Shown here: piece after piece, positions 18,465 to 28,151 of the stretch
Layout of the letters: every line of letters begins with the position of its first letter
How positions within the stretch are numbered: the stretch's first letter is position 1
NCBI GenBank assembly: GCA_003719395.1
Contig: RHMC01000009.1
Coordinates: forward strand, 1 to 64,000
Source of the DNA: Streptomyces altiplanensis
Lineage (GTDB): Bacteria > Actinomycetota > Actinomycetes > Streptomycetales > Streptomycetaceae
Length of the DNA: 64,000 nt
Reading direction: 5' to 3'
Made by a program: the position numbers and the translations under genes
The notes under the pieces: generated by a model
The model's input: only the letters and a program-made list of their open reading frames with translations
Databases searched by the model: none
Told to the model about the DNA's origin: nothing

Positions 18465-19892
18465 CTATTCTCCCGTGCCGTGATCCGTGCCCCGCGCCGG
18501 GTCCGGGGTGAGCATGATCTCGTCGGCCGCGCGCGTGCCGCTCGCGATGCACGCGGGGGATGCCCACACCGTCGTACGCCGCCCCGCAGACCCGCCAGTC
18601 CCGGCAGCTTCGCGACCTCGCCCCGCACCCGCGCGACCCGGTCGGGGTGGCCGACGGGATACTGCGGCAGGCCGCCGATCCACCGGGTCACCTCGGTGGC
18701 CACGGGCCGGGCCGCGAGGCCGGTCGCCGCGCCGAGGTCCGCCAGGGACACGTCGACGAGTTCACCGTCCTCGCGGTGCAGGTGTTCCTCCTCGCCGTAA
18801 CGGCCGATGGAGGTGCGCAGGAGGAACAGGTCGGGGGCGGAGGCGTTCGTCCAGTTCCACTTGCGGGTCGAGAAGGTGGCGGCCTTGATGGTCCGCCCGT
18901 CCACGGGCGGCACGAGGAAGCCGGACCCTTGGGGCATCGCCTCCACGTCCCGGCGCCGGAACGCCATGGTCACCAGGGCCATCGACGCGTACTCGACGGC
19001 GGACAGCTCGGCGGCCGCGGCCGGTGACTCGGCGGCGAGCAGCGCGGCGGCGGACCAGGCGGGGGCCGCGAGGACGACGGCGTCGGCCGCGATCACCCGC
19101 TCGTCGGTACGTACCTGCCAGCCGCCGGCGTCACGCGTCAGCCCGAGCACGGGCGTGCGCAGGAGGATCTCGCCGCCCCGGGCGCGCACCGCGTCGGCGA
19201 GCGGCGCCGGGCAGCGTGCCGATGCCTCCCGCGATCCCCATGAAGACGGGACCGGTCTGCTGCTTCTCGCCCGCCCGCCGCTGGATCTCCCGTACGCCGT
19301 CGAGGAGCGAGTCGTACGCCCGCGCCGCCTCGAAGAGCTGCGGCACGGCGGCGCGCATCGACGTCCGGTACACATCACCGGCGTACACGCCGCCGAGCAG
19401 CGGCTCCACCAGCCGGTCGACGACCTCCCGGCCGAGACGGGCCGCGACGTACGCGCCGATCGCGATGTCGTCGCCGACGTCGTGCGCGGCAGTTCGTGGT
19501 CGCGGCGCATCCGGGCGAGGGCGTCCTCGGAGAGGACGCCGCCGAGCACCGCCGGGTCGCCCGGCACGCCCATCACGTGGCCCTTGGGCATGGGGGTGAG
19601 CGTGCCCCGGTTCCACAGCGACGCGGTGGCGGTGGCGGGCGGCTGGAGCCGGTCGCCGAGCCCCACCGCACGGGCCAGGGCGACTGCCTCGGGGCGCCGG
19701 GCGCGCATCGACTCGGTGCCCAGGTCGACGGCGCGCCCGCGATCTCACCCGCCAGGAGCTTGCCGCCGAGCCGGTCCGTCGCCTCCAGCAGGGTCACGCG
19801 CGCACCGGCGCCGGCCAGCCGGTGCGCGCGGCGAGCCCGGCGATGCCGCCGCCGATGACGACGGCAAGGCCCGTACGAGGTTCCACGTTCAT
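18465..19892 (-). CDS. cgoX: coproporphyrinogen III oxidase, HemY/CgoX type (multiple frameshifts)
   Basis: FAD-dependent oxidase making coproporphyrin III, the step two before HemQ (iron insertion lies between). The start is the ATG at 19892: [22 protein letters not shown] with the dinucleotide-binding [24 protein letters not shown] and [21 protein letters not shown] follow in other frames; then [20 protein letters not shown] and, after another slip near 18585, [16 protein letters not shown] at the C-terminus. At least five single-base losses (near 19815, 19740, 19490, 19215 and 18585) fragment it. Domain order is complete, giving about 480 residues, so I treat it as one functional gene with sequence errors. 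Often called hemG or hemY in Streptomyces annotations. Confidence 0.88.
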
Positions 19893-20021
19893 GGGGTCCA
19901 CTCTCTCAAACCCGGAACGAGTCCTGACCGTGACCGCTTCGGGACCGGAAAACGGCAACCCCCTCCCCCGTCCCGCACGTCGAACCGGCAACATCCACCA
20001 CGACGTTCGGGGGGAACCGAC

Positions 20022-21000
20022 ATGCGTGCAGCACGTACGTCCGGGCACCGTTCTTCCAAGGTCCTCGCGACCGCTCTGCTCACCGCTTCGCTGGCGCTCG
20101 GCGGATGCGGCGCCTCCAACAACGATGAGGCCGGCAGCAAGAGCGCGGCCGACGCTCCGGCCGGGGGGCGGGCGGAGCGGGCGTCGGCGACGGCGCGCGG
20201 CCGACTCGGGGGCGAAGGCGCCCGCCGACGGGACCGGGGCGAAGAAGCCACCGCTCGCCAAGACCCATGTCATCCGTACCGCGACGCTCTCGGTCGAGGT
20301 CGCCGACGCCACGAAGGCGCTCGCCACGGCCCGTACGGCGGCCGAGAACGCCGGGGGCATCGTCGGCAACGAGACCACCGAGCGGATCGACGACGGTCAC
20401 GTCTACTCCCGCATCGTCCTGCGCGTCCCGCAGGAGGAGTACGACGCCGTGCTGAAGGAGCTCTCCGGCACCGGCAAGCTGCTGAACCGCAAGGCCGAGG
20501 CCAAGGACGTCACCGAGCAGGTGGTGGACGTCGACAGCCGCATCACGTCGCAGCGCACCAGCGTCGCGCGCGTACGGGACATGATGGACCGGGCCACCGA
20601 GCTCAGCGATGTGGTCATGCTGGAGGGCGAGCTGAACACCCGCCAGACCGAGCTGGAGGCCCTCCTCGCCCAGCAGGCGTCGCTCAAGGACCGTACGAGC
20701 ATGGCGACCATCACCCTCGAACTCTCCGAGCCCGAGGCGGAGGAGACCGGGGAGGAGGACGACAGCCCCGGCTTCACGGACGCGCTCGGGGGCGGCTGGG
20801 ACGCCTTCGTCACCACCCTCAAGTGGGTCGCGATGGCGCTCGGCGCGGTGGCCCCGTTCGCCGCGGCGCTCGCCCTGCTGTACGTCCTGTGGCGGCTGCT
20901 GCGGGGCAGCCTGCCGCAGCGGCGGACGGCCGCACCCGCGCCCGTGCCCGCGCCCGCCGGGGAACCGCAGGAAAAGAAGCGGGAGGAGCCGCAGGAATAG
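20022..21000 (+). CDS. DUF4349 lipoprotein (frameshifted)
   Basis: About 325 residues. ATG at 20022 behind GGGGGGAACC; signal peptide with lipobox LALGGC. A frame slip near 20185 precedes the DUF4349 domain: HVIRTATLSVEVADATKALA, IVLRVPQEEYDAVLKELS, the coiled-coil heptads around SRITSQRTSVARVRDMMDR, and SMATITLELSEPE. A single transmembrane helix follows (WVAMALGAVAPFAAALALLY), then a short basic cytoplasmic tail. Members are membrane-anchored extracytoplasmic proteins of unknown function. Divergent from cgoX. Confidence 0.83.
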
Positions 21001-21048
21001 CCCCGCACGTAGCGTGTCCTTCGGACGTACGGACTGAGAGGACACGCC

Positions 21049-22459
21049 ATGGCAGCGGCGGAGCGACTGGTGGTCATCGGCGGCGACGCGGCGGGCATGT
21101 CCGCCGCGTCGCAGGCCCGCAGGCTCAAGGGCCCGGACGAGCTGGAGATCGTCGCCTTCGAGCGCGGTCACTTCACGTCGTACTCGGCCTGCGGCATCCC
21201 GTACTGGGTCGGCGGAGCCGTCACGGAGCGGGACGAGCTGATCGCCCGTACCCCCGAGGAGCACCGCGCGCGCGACATCGATCTGCGGATCCGCACCGAG
21301 GTCACCGAGATCGACGTGGCGGGCGGCCGGGTCCGCTCGCGCGACCTCGAATCGGGCGGCGAGTCCTGGACCGGCTTCGACAAACTGGTCGTCGCGACCG
21401 GCGCCCGGCCCGTCCGCCCGCCGCTGCCCGGCATCGACGCCCCGGGCATGCACGGCGTGCAGACCTCGACGACGGCCAGGCCCTGATACTCCCTGGAGCG
21501 GACCGGGGGGGCGGCGCGCGGTGGTCGTCGGGGCGGGGCTACATCGGCGTCGAGATGGCGGAGGCGCTGGTCGGCCGCGGGTACGAGGTGACCGTCCTGA
21601 ACCGGAGCGAGCAGCCGATGTCCACCCTCGACCCGGACATGGGGCGCCTCGTGCACGAGGCGATGAACGGCATGGGCATCACGACCGTCTCCGGCGCAGA
21701 GGTCACCAAGATCCTCACCGGCGGCGACGGCCGCGTCAGGGCGGTCGCCACGGACGGGGACACCTACCCCGCGGACGTCGTCGTCCTCGGCCTCGGCGTC
21801 GAACCGGAGACCACGCTGGCACGCGGGGCGGGGCTGCCGGTCGGAGCGTACGGCGGCCTGGTCACCGACCTCTCCCTGCGCGTGAGGGGCCACGACAACA
21901 TCTGGGCGGGCGGCGACTGCGTCGAGGTGCTCGACCTCGTCTCGGGCCGCCGCCGCCACATCGCGCTCGGCACGCACGCGAACAAGCACGGCCAGGTGAT
22001 CGGCTCGAACGTGGGCGGCGACTACGCGACGTTCCCCGGCGTGGTCGGTACGGCGGTCAGCAAGGTCTGCGACCTGGAGATCGCGCGCACCGGTCTGCGC
22101 GAGAAGGACGCGCGTGCGGAGGGGCTTCAGTTCGTGACGGCGACGATCGAGTCCACGAGCCGCGCCGGGTACTACCCCGGCGCGTCGCCCATGACGGTGA
22201 AGATGACCGCGGAGCGCCGGACGGGGCGGCTGCTCGGCGTCCAGATCGTCGGCCGCGAGGGGCGGGCAAACGCGTCGACATCGCGCCGGTCGCGCTCACC
22301 GCCGGCATGACGGTGGACCGGATGACGGCCCTGGACCTGGGCTACGCCCCGCCGTTCTCCCCGGTGTGGGACCCGGTGCTGGTGGCGGCCCGGAAGGCGG
22401 TCGCGGCGGTGCGGGCCGGAGCCGACCGGGGGGCGCCGTCCAGCCCGTCCGGCGCTTGA
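21049..22459 (+). CDS. FAD/NAD-dependent CoA-disulfide reductase/NADH oxidase family (frameshifted)
   Basis: About 470 residues after correction. N-terminal FAD site VVIGGDAAGMSAA, then SYSACGIPYWVGG whose single Cys (near residue 46) is the redox-active cysteine of CoA-disulfide reductases and Nox-type oxidases. YIGVEMAEALVGRGYEVTVL is the NAD site, and IWAGGDCVEV the second FAD motif. The frame slips near 21470 and again near 22265; after the second, VDIAPVALTAGMTVDRM and the dimer-interface tail ending SPSGA are recovered. It would reduce CoA or bacillithiol-type disulfides, or O2. Start ATG 21049 behind GAGAGGACACGCC. Confidence 0.85.
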
Positions 22460-22539
22460 GGACACGCCCGGAAAGCGTCCGGGGGGGCGAGGCCCGGCCC
22501 CCCGCCCCCCGGCAGGGGGACAGACCCGCCGCGGGCATC

Positions 22540-23616
22540 CGCCCCGAGCGCGCCGCGTGCGCGTGTGGACGTACTCCGTCAGGCGGGTCAGCGCGTCGGG
22601 ATCCGTCGCCGGCAGGACGCCGTGACCGAGGTTGAAGATGTGGCCCTCCAGGCCCGCCGCGCGGCCAGCACCTCGTCCGCCTTCGCCATGACCGCGTCCG
22701 GCGTCGAGAAGAGGACCGCGGGGTCGAGGTTGCCCTGGAGCGCCTTGCCGGGGCCGACGCGGCGTGCGGCCTCGTCCATCGGGACCCGCCAGTCGACGCC
22801 GACGACATCCGCGCCGGCCTCGCCCATCAGCCCGAGCAGCTCGCCCGTGCCCACACCGAAGTGGATGCGCGGTACCCCGTACGACGCCACCGCGTCGAAG
22901 ACCTTCGCGGACGCGGGCATCACGGAGCGCGTGTAGTCGGCGGGGGCGAGCGCCCCGACCCAGGAGTCGAAGAGCTGGACGGCGGACGCGCCCGCCTCGA
23001 TCTGCACCTTGAGGAAGGCCCCGGTGATCTCCGCGAGCCGGTCGAGGAGGTCGGCCCACAGCTGCGGGTCGCCGTACATCAGGGCCTTGGTGTGCTCGTG
23101 GTTGCGCGAGGGGCCGCCCTCCACGAGGTAGCTCGCGAGGGTGAAGGGCGCACCCGCGAACCCGATGAGCGGGGTGGAGCCGAGCTCACGCGTGAGCATC
23201 CCGATCGCCTCGGTGACGTACGTGACGTCCTCGGGCGTCAGGTCGCGCAGCCGGGCGAGATCGGCGCGGGTGCGGACCGGCTCGGCGATGACAGGGCCGA
23301 CGCCGGGCTTGATGTCGAGGTCGATGCCGATGGCCTTGAGCGGCACCACGATGTCGCTGAAGAAAATGGCCGCGTCGACGTTGTGGCGGCGCACGGGCTG
23401 CAGCGTGATCTCGGTGACCAGCTCGGGCCGCATGCACGACTCCAGCATCGGAATGCCCTCGCGCACCTTCAGGTACTCCGGCAGCGAGCGCCCCGCCTGC
23501 CGCATGAACCAGACCGGCGTGTGCGGCACCGGCTCGCGCCTGCACGCCTTCAGGAAGGTCGAGTCGTACGTCTGGCTCTGCGGGCCGTCCATGGGGCGGC
23601 GGTCGTTGGCACTCAC
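22540..23616 (-). CDS. hemE: uroporphyrinogen III decarboxylase (frameshifted, 3' end unresolved)
   Basis: Converts uroporphyrinogen III to coproporphyrinogen III, upstream of the CgoX/HemQ steps. GTG start at 23616. The family signature [15 protein letters not shown] is near residue 35, [14 protein letters not shown] near 85, [17 protein letters not shown] near 155, [10 protein letters not shown] near 220 and [11 protein letters not shown] near 275. A frame loss near 22665 separates AARRAG from [18 protein letters not shown], the conserved C-terminal motif. After TRLTEYVHT no stop appears in any frame until well inside the convergent gene, so a further error is likely and the end given is approximate. 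Confidence 0.9.
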
Positions 23617-23706
23617 GTCCAAATCTTCGCACGCGGGCCGAAGCGGTTGTCGCGGGGCGGGTGTCCTTCCCTGCGCGAGACCCGCGTTCCGCCTACTCTT
23701 CCCCGC

Positions 23707-24372
23707 ATGGCTCCGGCTCAGGGACGACTTTCGGATGAAGCTGACGGCAGGGGCGGCGCGGGGGACGACTCCGTTCCGCTCGCGTTCCGTCAGGCGGTCG
23801 ACGCCCTGCGCTCGGCGCGCCTGCGTCCCGAGCTGGAGGTGGAGCCGACCCGCCCGCCCCAGCGGCTCGCGCCGTACGCGTACGCGCTGGAGGCGGCGGT
23901 CGTCCACGACGACGAGGACCTGGCGGACGGCCGGCTCGTGCTCCTGCACGACCCGGCGGGCCACGACGCCTGGCACGGGACGTTCCGGCTGGTGACGCTC
24001 GTACGGGCGGAGCTGGAGCCGGAGATGGCGTCCGATCCGCTGCTTCCCGAGGTGAGCTGGTCCTGGCTGACGGGCGCCCTGGAGGCACGCGGGCTGTCGT
24101 ACGCGGAGGCGAGCGGCACCGTGACGCGGGCCGGCTCGTACTACTTCGGCGGGCTGGCCGAGCGCAGGCCCGCGACGCAGATCGAGATCAGGGCGTCGTG
24201 GACGCCGCGCGAGGGGCGTGGCGGGGTGCCCGACACGGCGGCGCACCTGGCGGCCTGGTGCGACCTGCTGGCACAGATCGCCGGACTGCCTCCGGCGGCC
24301 GCCCAGGGGCCGGGTTCCGTGGACGCCGGTGTGGTGTCGCTGCCGCAGCGGCGGGGCCCGCAGGTGTCCTAG
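23707..24372 (+). CDS. DUF3000 family protein
   Basis: 221 residues, intact, ATG at 23707. Actinobacterial DUF3000 protein: [27 protein letters not shown] and [19 protein letters not shown] are its conserved blocks. Cytoplasmic, no known motif for catalysis. Divergent from hemE with 90 bases between and followed by a textbook terminator. Function unknown; conserved beside hemE and the next response regulator in Streptomyces. Confidence 0.85.
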   Translation: MAPAQGRLSDEADGRGGAGDDSVPLAFRQAVDALRSARLRPELEVEPTRPPQRLAPYAYALEAAVVHDDEDLADGRLVLLHDPAGHDAWHGTFRLVTLVRAELEPEMASDPLLPEVSWSWLTGALEARGLSYAEASGTVTRAGSYYFGGLAERRPATQIEIRASWTPREGRGGVPDTAAHLAAWCDLLAQIAGLPPAAAQGPGSVDAGVVSLPQRRGPQVS

Positions 24373-24384
24373 CAGGCGATGCGA

Positions 24385-24411
24385 GGGCGCGCCGGTACGG
24401 CGCGCCCTTTT
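24385..24411 (+). terminator. rho-independent terminator after the DUF3000 gene
   Basis: Stem GGGCGCGCCG / CGGCGCGCCC (10 base pairs) with loop GTA followed at once by TTTT. It lies 12 bases after the DUF3000 stop. Confidence 0.9.
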
Positions 24412-24602
24412 GCGTGCGCCGTACGAGCGATTCTCCACCCGACCGATCACGCATCCGAATTGCCCGAATTGTTACTCACCAAATCGTGATCTTTCCCTAA
24501 AGGAGAGCGGCACTGCTGCCGAAGAGGTCAATGACCCTTCAGCACGGTTCCCCCGGCTACTTCCCCGAGCCGGCGAGTTCCGCCACTCCCCCAGGAGGCC
24601 TG

Positions 24603-25266
24603 GTGTCCGTTCTCCTCGAGCAGCCCGCAAGCCTGGTCGCCTACCGCCCTAACAAGCCGACGGCCATGGTCGTCGTGGCCGACCCGCGCGTCCGCTCCAC
24701 CGTCACCCGCCATCTGTGGGCCCTTGGAGTACGTGACGTCATCGAGGCGTCGTCCATCGCGGAGGCACGTCCCCGCGTCGGCAGCCCGCGCGACATCTGC
24801 GTTGCCGACGTCCATCTGCCCGACGGTTCCGGGCTGACCCTGCTGTCCGAAACCCGCGCCGCGGGCTGGCCCAACGGGCTCGCCCTCTCCGCCGCCGACG
24901 ACATCGGTGCCGTACGCAACGCCCTCGCGGGCGGCGTCAAGGGCTATGTCGTCACCGGCACGCGCAACAACATCGGACACCCCACCCGCCCCGGCGCCGC
25001 CCCCATCGGCGCCGTGGCCGCACGCATGCAGCGCCGCCCCCCGGGTGCCCCGAGCCACCCGGGCGGCTACCGAGAGCGCTCCGGCCGCCGAGGTCGAGGT
25101 GCTCAGACTGGTCGCGGAAGGCCAGTCGAACAAGGCGATCGGTGTCTCGATGGGGCTCTCCGCCCTGACGGTCAAGAGCCACCTCGCCCGTATCGCACGC
25201 AAGCTCGGCACGGGCGACCGTGCCGGGATGGTCGCGGTGGCGCTGCGCACCGGCATCATCCACTGA
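24603..25266 (+). CDS. orphan LuxR-type response regulator (frameshifted)
   Basis: About 221 residues. I start at the GTG at 24603 (SVLLEQPASLVAYRPNKP) because GGAGG lies just before it; the ATG at 24531 lacks a site. The receiver domain keeps the phospho-acceptor Asp in CVADVHLPDGSG and the Lys in GGVKGYVV. The frame slips near 25075; after it the LuxR helix-turn-helix EVEVLRLVAEGQSNKAIGVS and LTVKSHLARIARKLG follow. No sensor kinase is adjacent. A hairpin lies 19 bases downstream. Strongly conserved in Streptomyces; target genes unknown to me. Confidence 0.87.
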
Positions 25267-25284
25267 TCGGTCCACACCCCCCAC

Positions 25285-25317
25285 GCGCCCGCCGACGGAA
25301 CGTTCCGCCGGCGGCGC
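25285..25317 (+). terminator. hairpin after the response regulator
   Basis: Long interrupted inverted repeat centred on GGAACGTTCC (left arm 25285-25300, right arm 25303-25317), one mismatch and one bulge, no T-run. Position after a stop codon suggests termination. Confidence 0.5.
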
Positions 25318-25444
25318 CCCTCATTGCGGTGCCCGGGAAGGGCACATGGGGGGGACATCGCGCCGGTACTGGTTTTCGCAGGTCACCCGCACTTTCGAGG
25401 ACGAGTGCAGGTCAGGCGTTCGCTCGTACAGATACCCTTTACGC

Positions 25445-26724
25445 GTGACCGACGCCCAAGAGACCGCAGCAGAGCCAGACCTGCGAAACCCCGGGGGCGC
25501 CCCCCCGGACGACGTCGAGACGGCGCCGATTCCCTTGTTGGAGCCTCGTGAAGGCATTCCGCCGGTGGTTGCCACCCAAGAGGCACTCGACGAAGTCGTC
25601 GCGGCTTTCGCCCGCGGCACCGGCCCCGTGGCCGTCGACGCCGAGCGGGCGTCCGGATACCGGTACGGGCAGCGGGCCTACCTCGTACAGCTGCGCCGCG
25701 AAGGCGCGGGCAGCGCGCTCATCGACCCGGTCGGCTGTCCCGACCTCTCCGCCCTGGGGGAGGCCCTCGCCGACAGCGAGTGGATCCTCCACGCCGCCAC
25801 GCAGGACCTTCCGTGCCTGCGCGAAATAGGCATGGTGCCCACCCGGCTCTTCGACACGGAGCTGGCGGGCCGGCTCGCGGGGTTCCCGCGCGTGGGTCTG
25901 GGCGCGATGGTCGAGTCCGTCCTCGGATACGCCCTGGAGAAGGGCCACTCCGCGGTCGACTGGTCCACCCGTCCGCTGCCCGAGCCCTGGCTGCGCTACG
26001 CCGCGCTCGACGTGGAGCTGCTCGTCGACCTGCGGGACTCGCTGGAGGAGGAGCTCGACCGGCAGGGGAAGCTGGAGTGGGCCCGTCAGGAGTTCGACGC
26101 CATCGCGTCGGCTCCGCCCGCACCGCCCCGCAAGGACCCGTGGCGCCGTACGTCGGGGATGCACAAGGTGCGCCGCCGGCGCAGATGGCGATCGTGCGGG
26201 AGCTGTGGAACGCCCGGGACCGGATCGCCCAGCGGCGTGACGTGTCGCCCGGCAAGGTGCTCAGCGACACCGCGATCGTCGAAGGCGGCCTCGCCGTGCC
26301 GGCGAACGTACAGGCGCTGTCCGCACTGCCCGGCTTCGGTCACCGCATGGGACGCCGGCAGCTGGAGCAGTGGCAGGGGGTCGTCGACCGCGCCAAGGCA
26401 CTGCCCGACTCGGAGCTCCCGCAGCCGGGAGCGGCGGTGACGGGCCCGCCCCCGCCGCGTTCCTGGGCGGACAAGGACCCCACGGCGGCGGCCCGGCTGT
26501 CGGCCGCGCGGGCGGCGGTCTCGGCGCTCGCCGAGGAGCTGGGGATGCCTCAGGAGAACGTGATCACCCCGGACACGGTGCGACGGGTCTGCTGGGAGCC
26601 GCCGAAGGACGCGACGCCGGACGCGGTGGCCGCTTCGCTGGCGTCGTACGGCGCGCGTCAGTGGCAGATCGAGCTGGTGGCTCCGCTGCTGACCAAGGCG
26701 CTGACCGCGACGGCGGCCGCCTGA
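25445..26724 (+). CDS. rnd: ribonuclease D (3'-5' exonuclease plus HRDC, frameshifted)
   Basis: About 426 residues from the GTG at 25445. The DEDD exonuclease motifs are present: VAVDAERA (Exo I), HAATQDLPCLRE (Exo II) and LRYAALDVELLVDL (Exo III with Tyr). The frame slips near 26180 at RRRRQMAIVRELW, where one lost C restores it. Then comes the HRDC domain: ARDRIAQRRDVSPGKVLSD, ALSALPGFGHRMGRRQLEQW. A Streptomyces C-terminal extension (SALAEELGMPQENVITPD) ends the protein. It trims RNA 3' ends, including tRNA precursors. Confidence 0.92.
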
Positions 26725-26752
26725 CCGCGGGTGGTCGGACCGCTCCGAGCGC

Positions 26753-26782
26753 AAGCCCCCGGCCGTCCGCGGCCGGGGGCTT
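26753..26782 (+). terminator. terminator after rnd
   Basis: Perfect 12-base-pair stem AAGCCCCCGGCC / GGCCGGGGGCTT with a 6-base loop, 28 bases after the rnd stop; weak T-run (TTCTCC). Confidence 0.8.
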
Positions 26783-26921
26783 CTCCGTGTGACCTTCACC
26801 GCTCCCGCCGTGGGGGGTGGGCAGCTTGGTTACCCGCAAGTAGCATGGCGGTATGCGTCACGCCCACGCGGCGTGCCGTGTGTGCAGCAGTGCCACCCCG
26901 CACCCTGGAGGAGAGCCAATC

Positions 26922-28151
26922 GTGCCTCGTACCGTCAGGGATGTCGTCTTCGTCGACGGCGTCCGCACCCCGTTCGGCAAGGCGGGCCCGAAGGGCATCT
27001 ACCACGAGACCCGCGCCGACGACCTCGTCGTCAAGTGCATCCGGGAGCTGCTGCGCCGCAACCCGGATCTCGACCCCGCCCGCATCGACGAGGTCGCGCT
27101 CGCCGCGACCACGCAGATCGGCGACCAGGGTCTGACGCTGGGCCGCACCGCCGGCATCCTCGCGGGCCTGCCCGAGACCGTTCCCGGCTACTCGGTCGAC
27201 CGCATGTGCGCCGGCGCGATGACCGCCGTGACCGCGATCGCGGGCGGCGTGGCCTTCGGTGCGTACGACATCGCCGTCGCCGGCGGCGTCGAGCACATGG
27301 GCCGCCACCCCATGGGCGAGGGCGTCGACCCGAACCCGCGCTTCGTCAGCGAGAAGCTCGTCGACGAGTCCGCTCTGTTCATGGGCATGACCGCGGAGAA
27401 CCTGCACGACCGGTTCCCGCACCTCACCAAGCAGCGCGCGGACGAGTACGCGGTCCGCTCGCAGGAGAAGGCCGCCAAGGCGTACGCCGACGGCAAGATC
27501 CAGGCCGACCTGGTGCCGGTTTCGGTGCGCCGCACCAACCCGGAGGCCGGTGAGACGGGCTGGGGCCTGGCCACCGCCGACGAGCCGATGCGTCCGGGTA
27601 CGACGCTGGAGAACCTGGCCGGCCTGAAGACGCCGTTCCGCGCGCACGGCCGGGTCACTCCGGGCAACGCGGCCGGCCTCAACGACGGCGCGACCGCCTC
27701 GCTGATCGCCGCCGAGGACGTGGCGCGCGAGCTGGGCCTGCCGGTCAAGATGCGCCTCGTGTCGTACGCCTTCGCGGGTGTCGAGCCCGAGGTCATGGGC
27801 ATCGGTCCGGTCCCGTCGACGGAGAAGGCGCTGGCCAAGGCCGGTCTGTCGATCTCCGACATCGGGCTGTTCGAGGTCAACGAGGCCTTCGCCGTGCAGG
27901 TGCTGGCCTTCCTCGACCACTACGGCATCGCGGACGACGACCCGCGCGTCAACCAGTACGGCGGCGCGATCGCGTTCGGCCACCCGCTGGCCTCCTCGGG
28001 CGTACGCCTGATGACGCAGCTGGCGCGGCAGTTCGAGGAGCAGCCGCACGTCCAGTACGGCCTCACCACCATGTGCGTCGGTTTCGGCATGGGCGGAACG
28101 GTCATCTGGGAGAACCCGCACTTCGACAAGGCCGCCGGAGGCAACAAGTGA
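26922..28151 (+). CDS. fadA: acetyl-CoA C-acyltransferase (thiolase), beta-oxidation
   Basis: 409 residues, intact. GTG start at 26922 behind GGAGGAG. Catalytic residues: nucleophile Cys in SVDRMCAGAM near residue 95, His in AFGHPLASSG near 352 and Cys in TTMCVGFGMGG near 384. Cleaves 3-ketoacyl-CoA with CoA to release acetyl-CoA. Its stop overlaps the fadB GTG (GTGA), forming the fatty-acid oxidation complex operon. It lies downstream of the rnd terminator with about 140 bases of promoter space. Confidence 0.94.
   Translation: MPRTVRDVVFVDGVRTPFGKAGPKGIYHETRADDLVVKCIRELLRRNPDLDPARIDEVALAATTQIGDQGLTLGRTAGILAGLPETVPGYSVDRMCAGAMTAVTAIAGGVAFGAYDIAVAGGVEHMGRHPMGEGVDPNPRFVSEKLVDESALFMGMTAENLHDRFPHLTKQRADEYAVRSQEKAAKAYADGKIQADLVPVSVRRTNPEAGETGWGLATADEPMRPGTTLENLAGLKTPFRAHGRVTPGNAAGLNDGATASLIAAEDVARELGLPVKMRLVSYAFAGVEPEVMGIGPVPSTEKALAKAGLSISDIGLFEVNEAFAVQVLAFLDHYGIADDDPRVNQYGGAIAFGHPLASSGVRLMTQLARQFEEQPHVQYGLTTMCVGFGMGGTVIWENPHFDKAAGGNK

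Noticed and set aside
17723-26724. hemE, cgoX and rnd as true pseudogenes
   Set aside because: Heme synthesis is essential and all motifs remain in order; single lost bases explain the breaks.
26830-26860. FadR-like site upstream of fadA (GGTTACCCGCAAGTAGCAT)
   Set aside because: Suggestive spacing but imperfect symmetry; could simply be promoter sequence.
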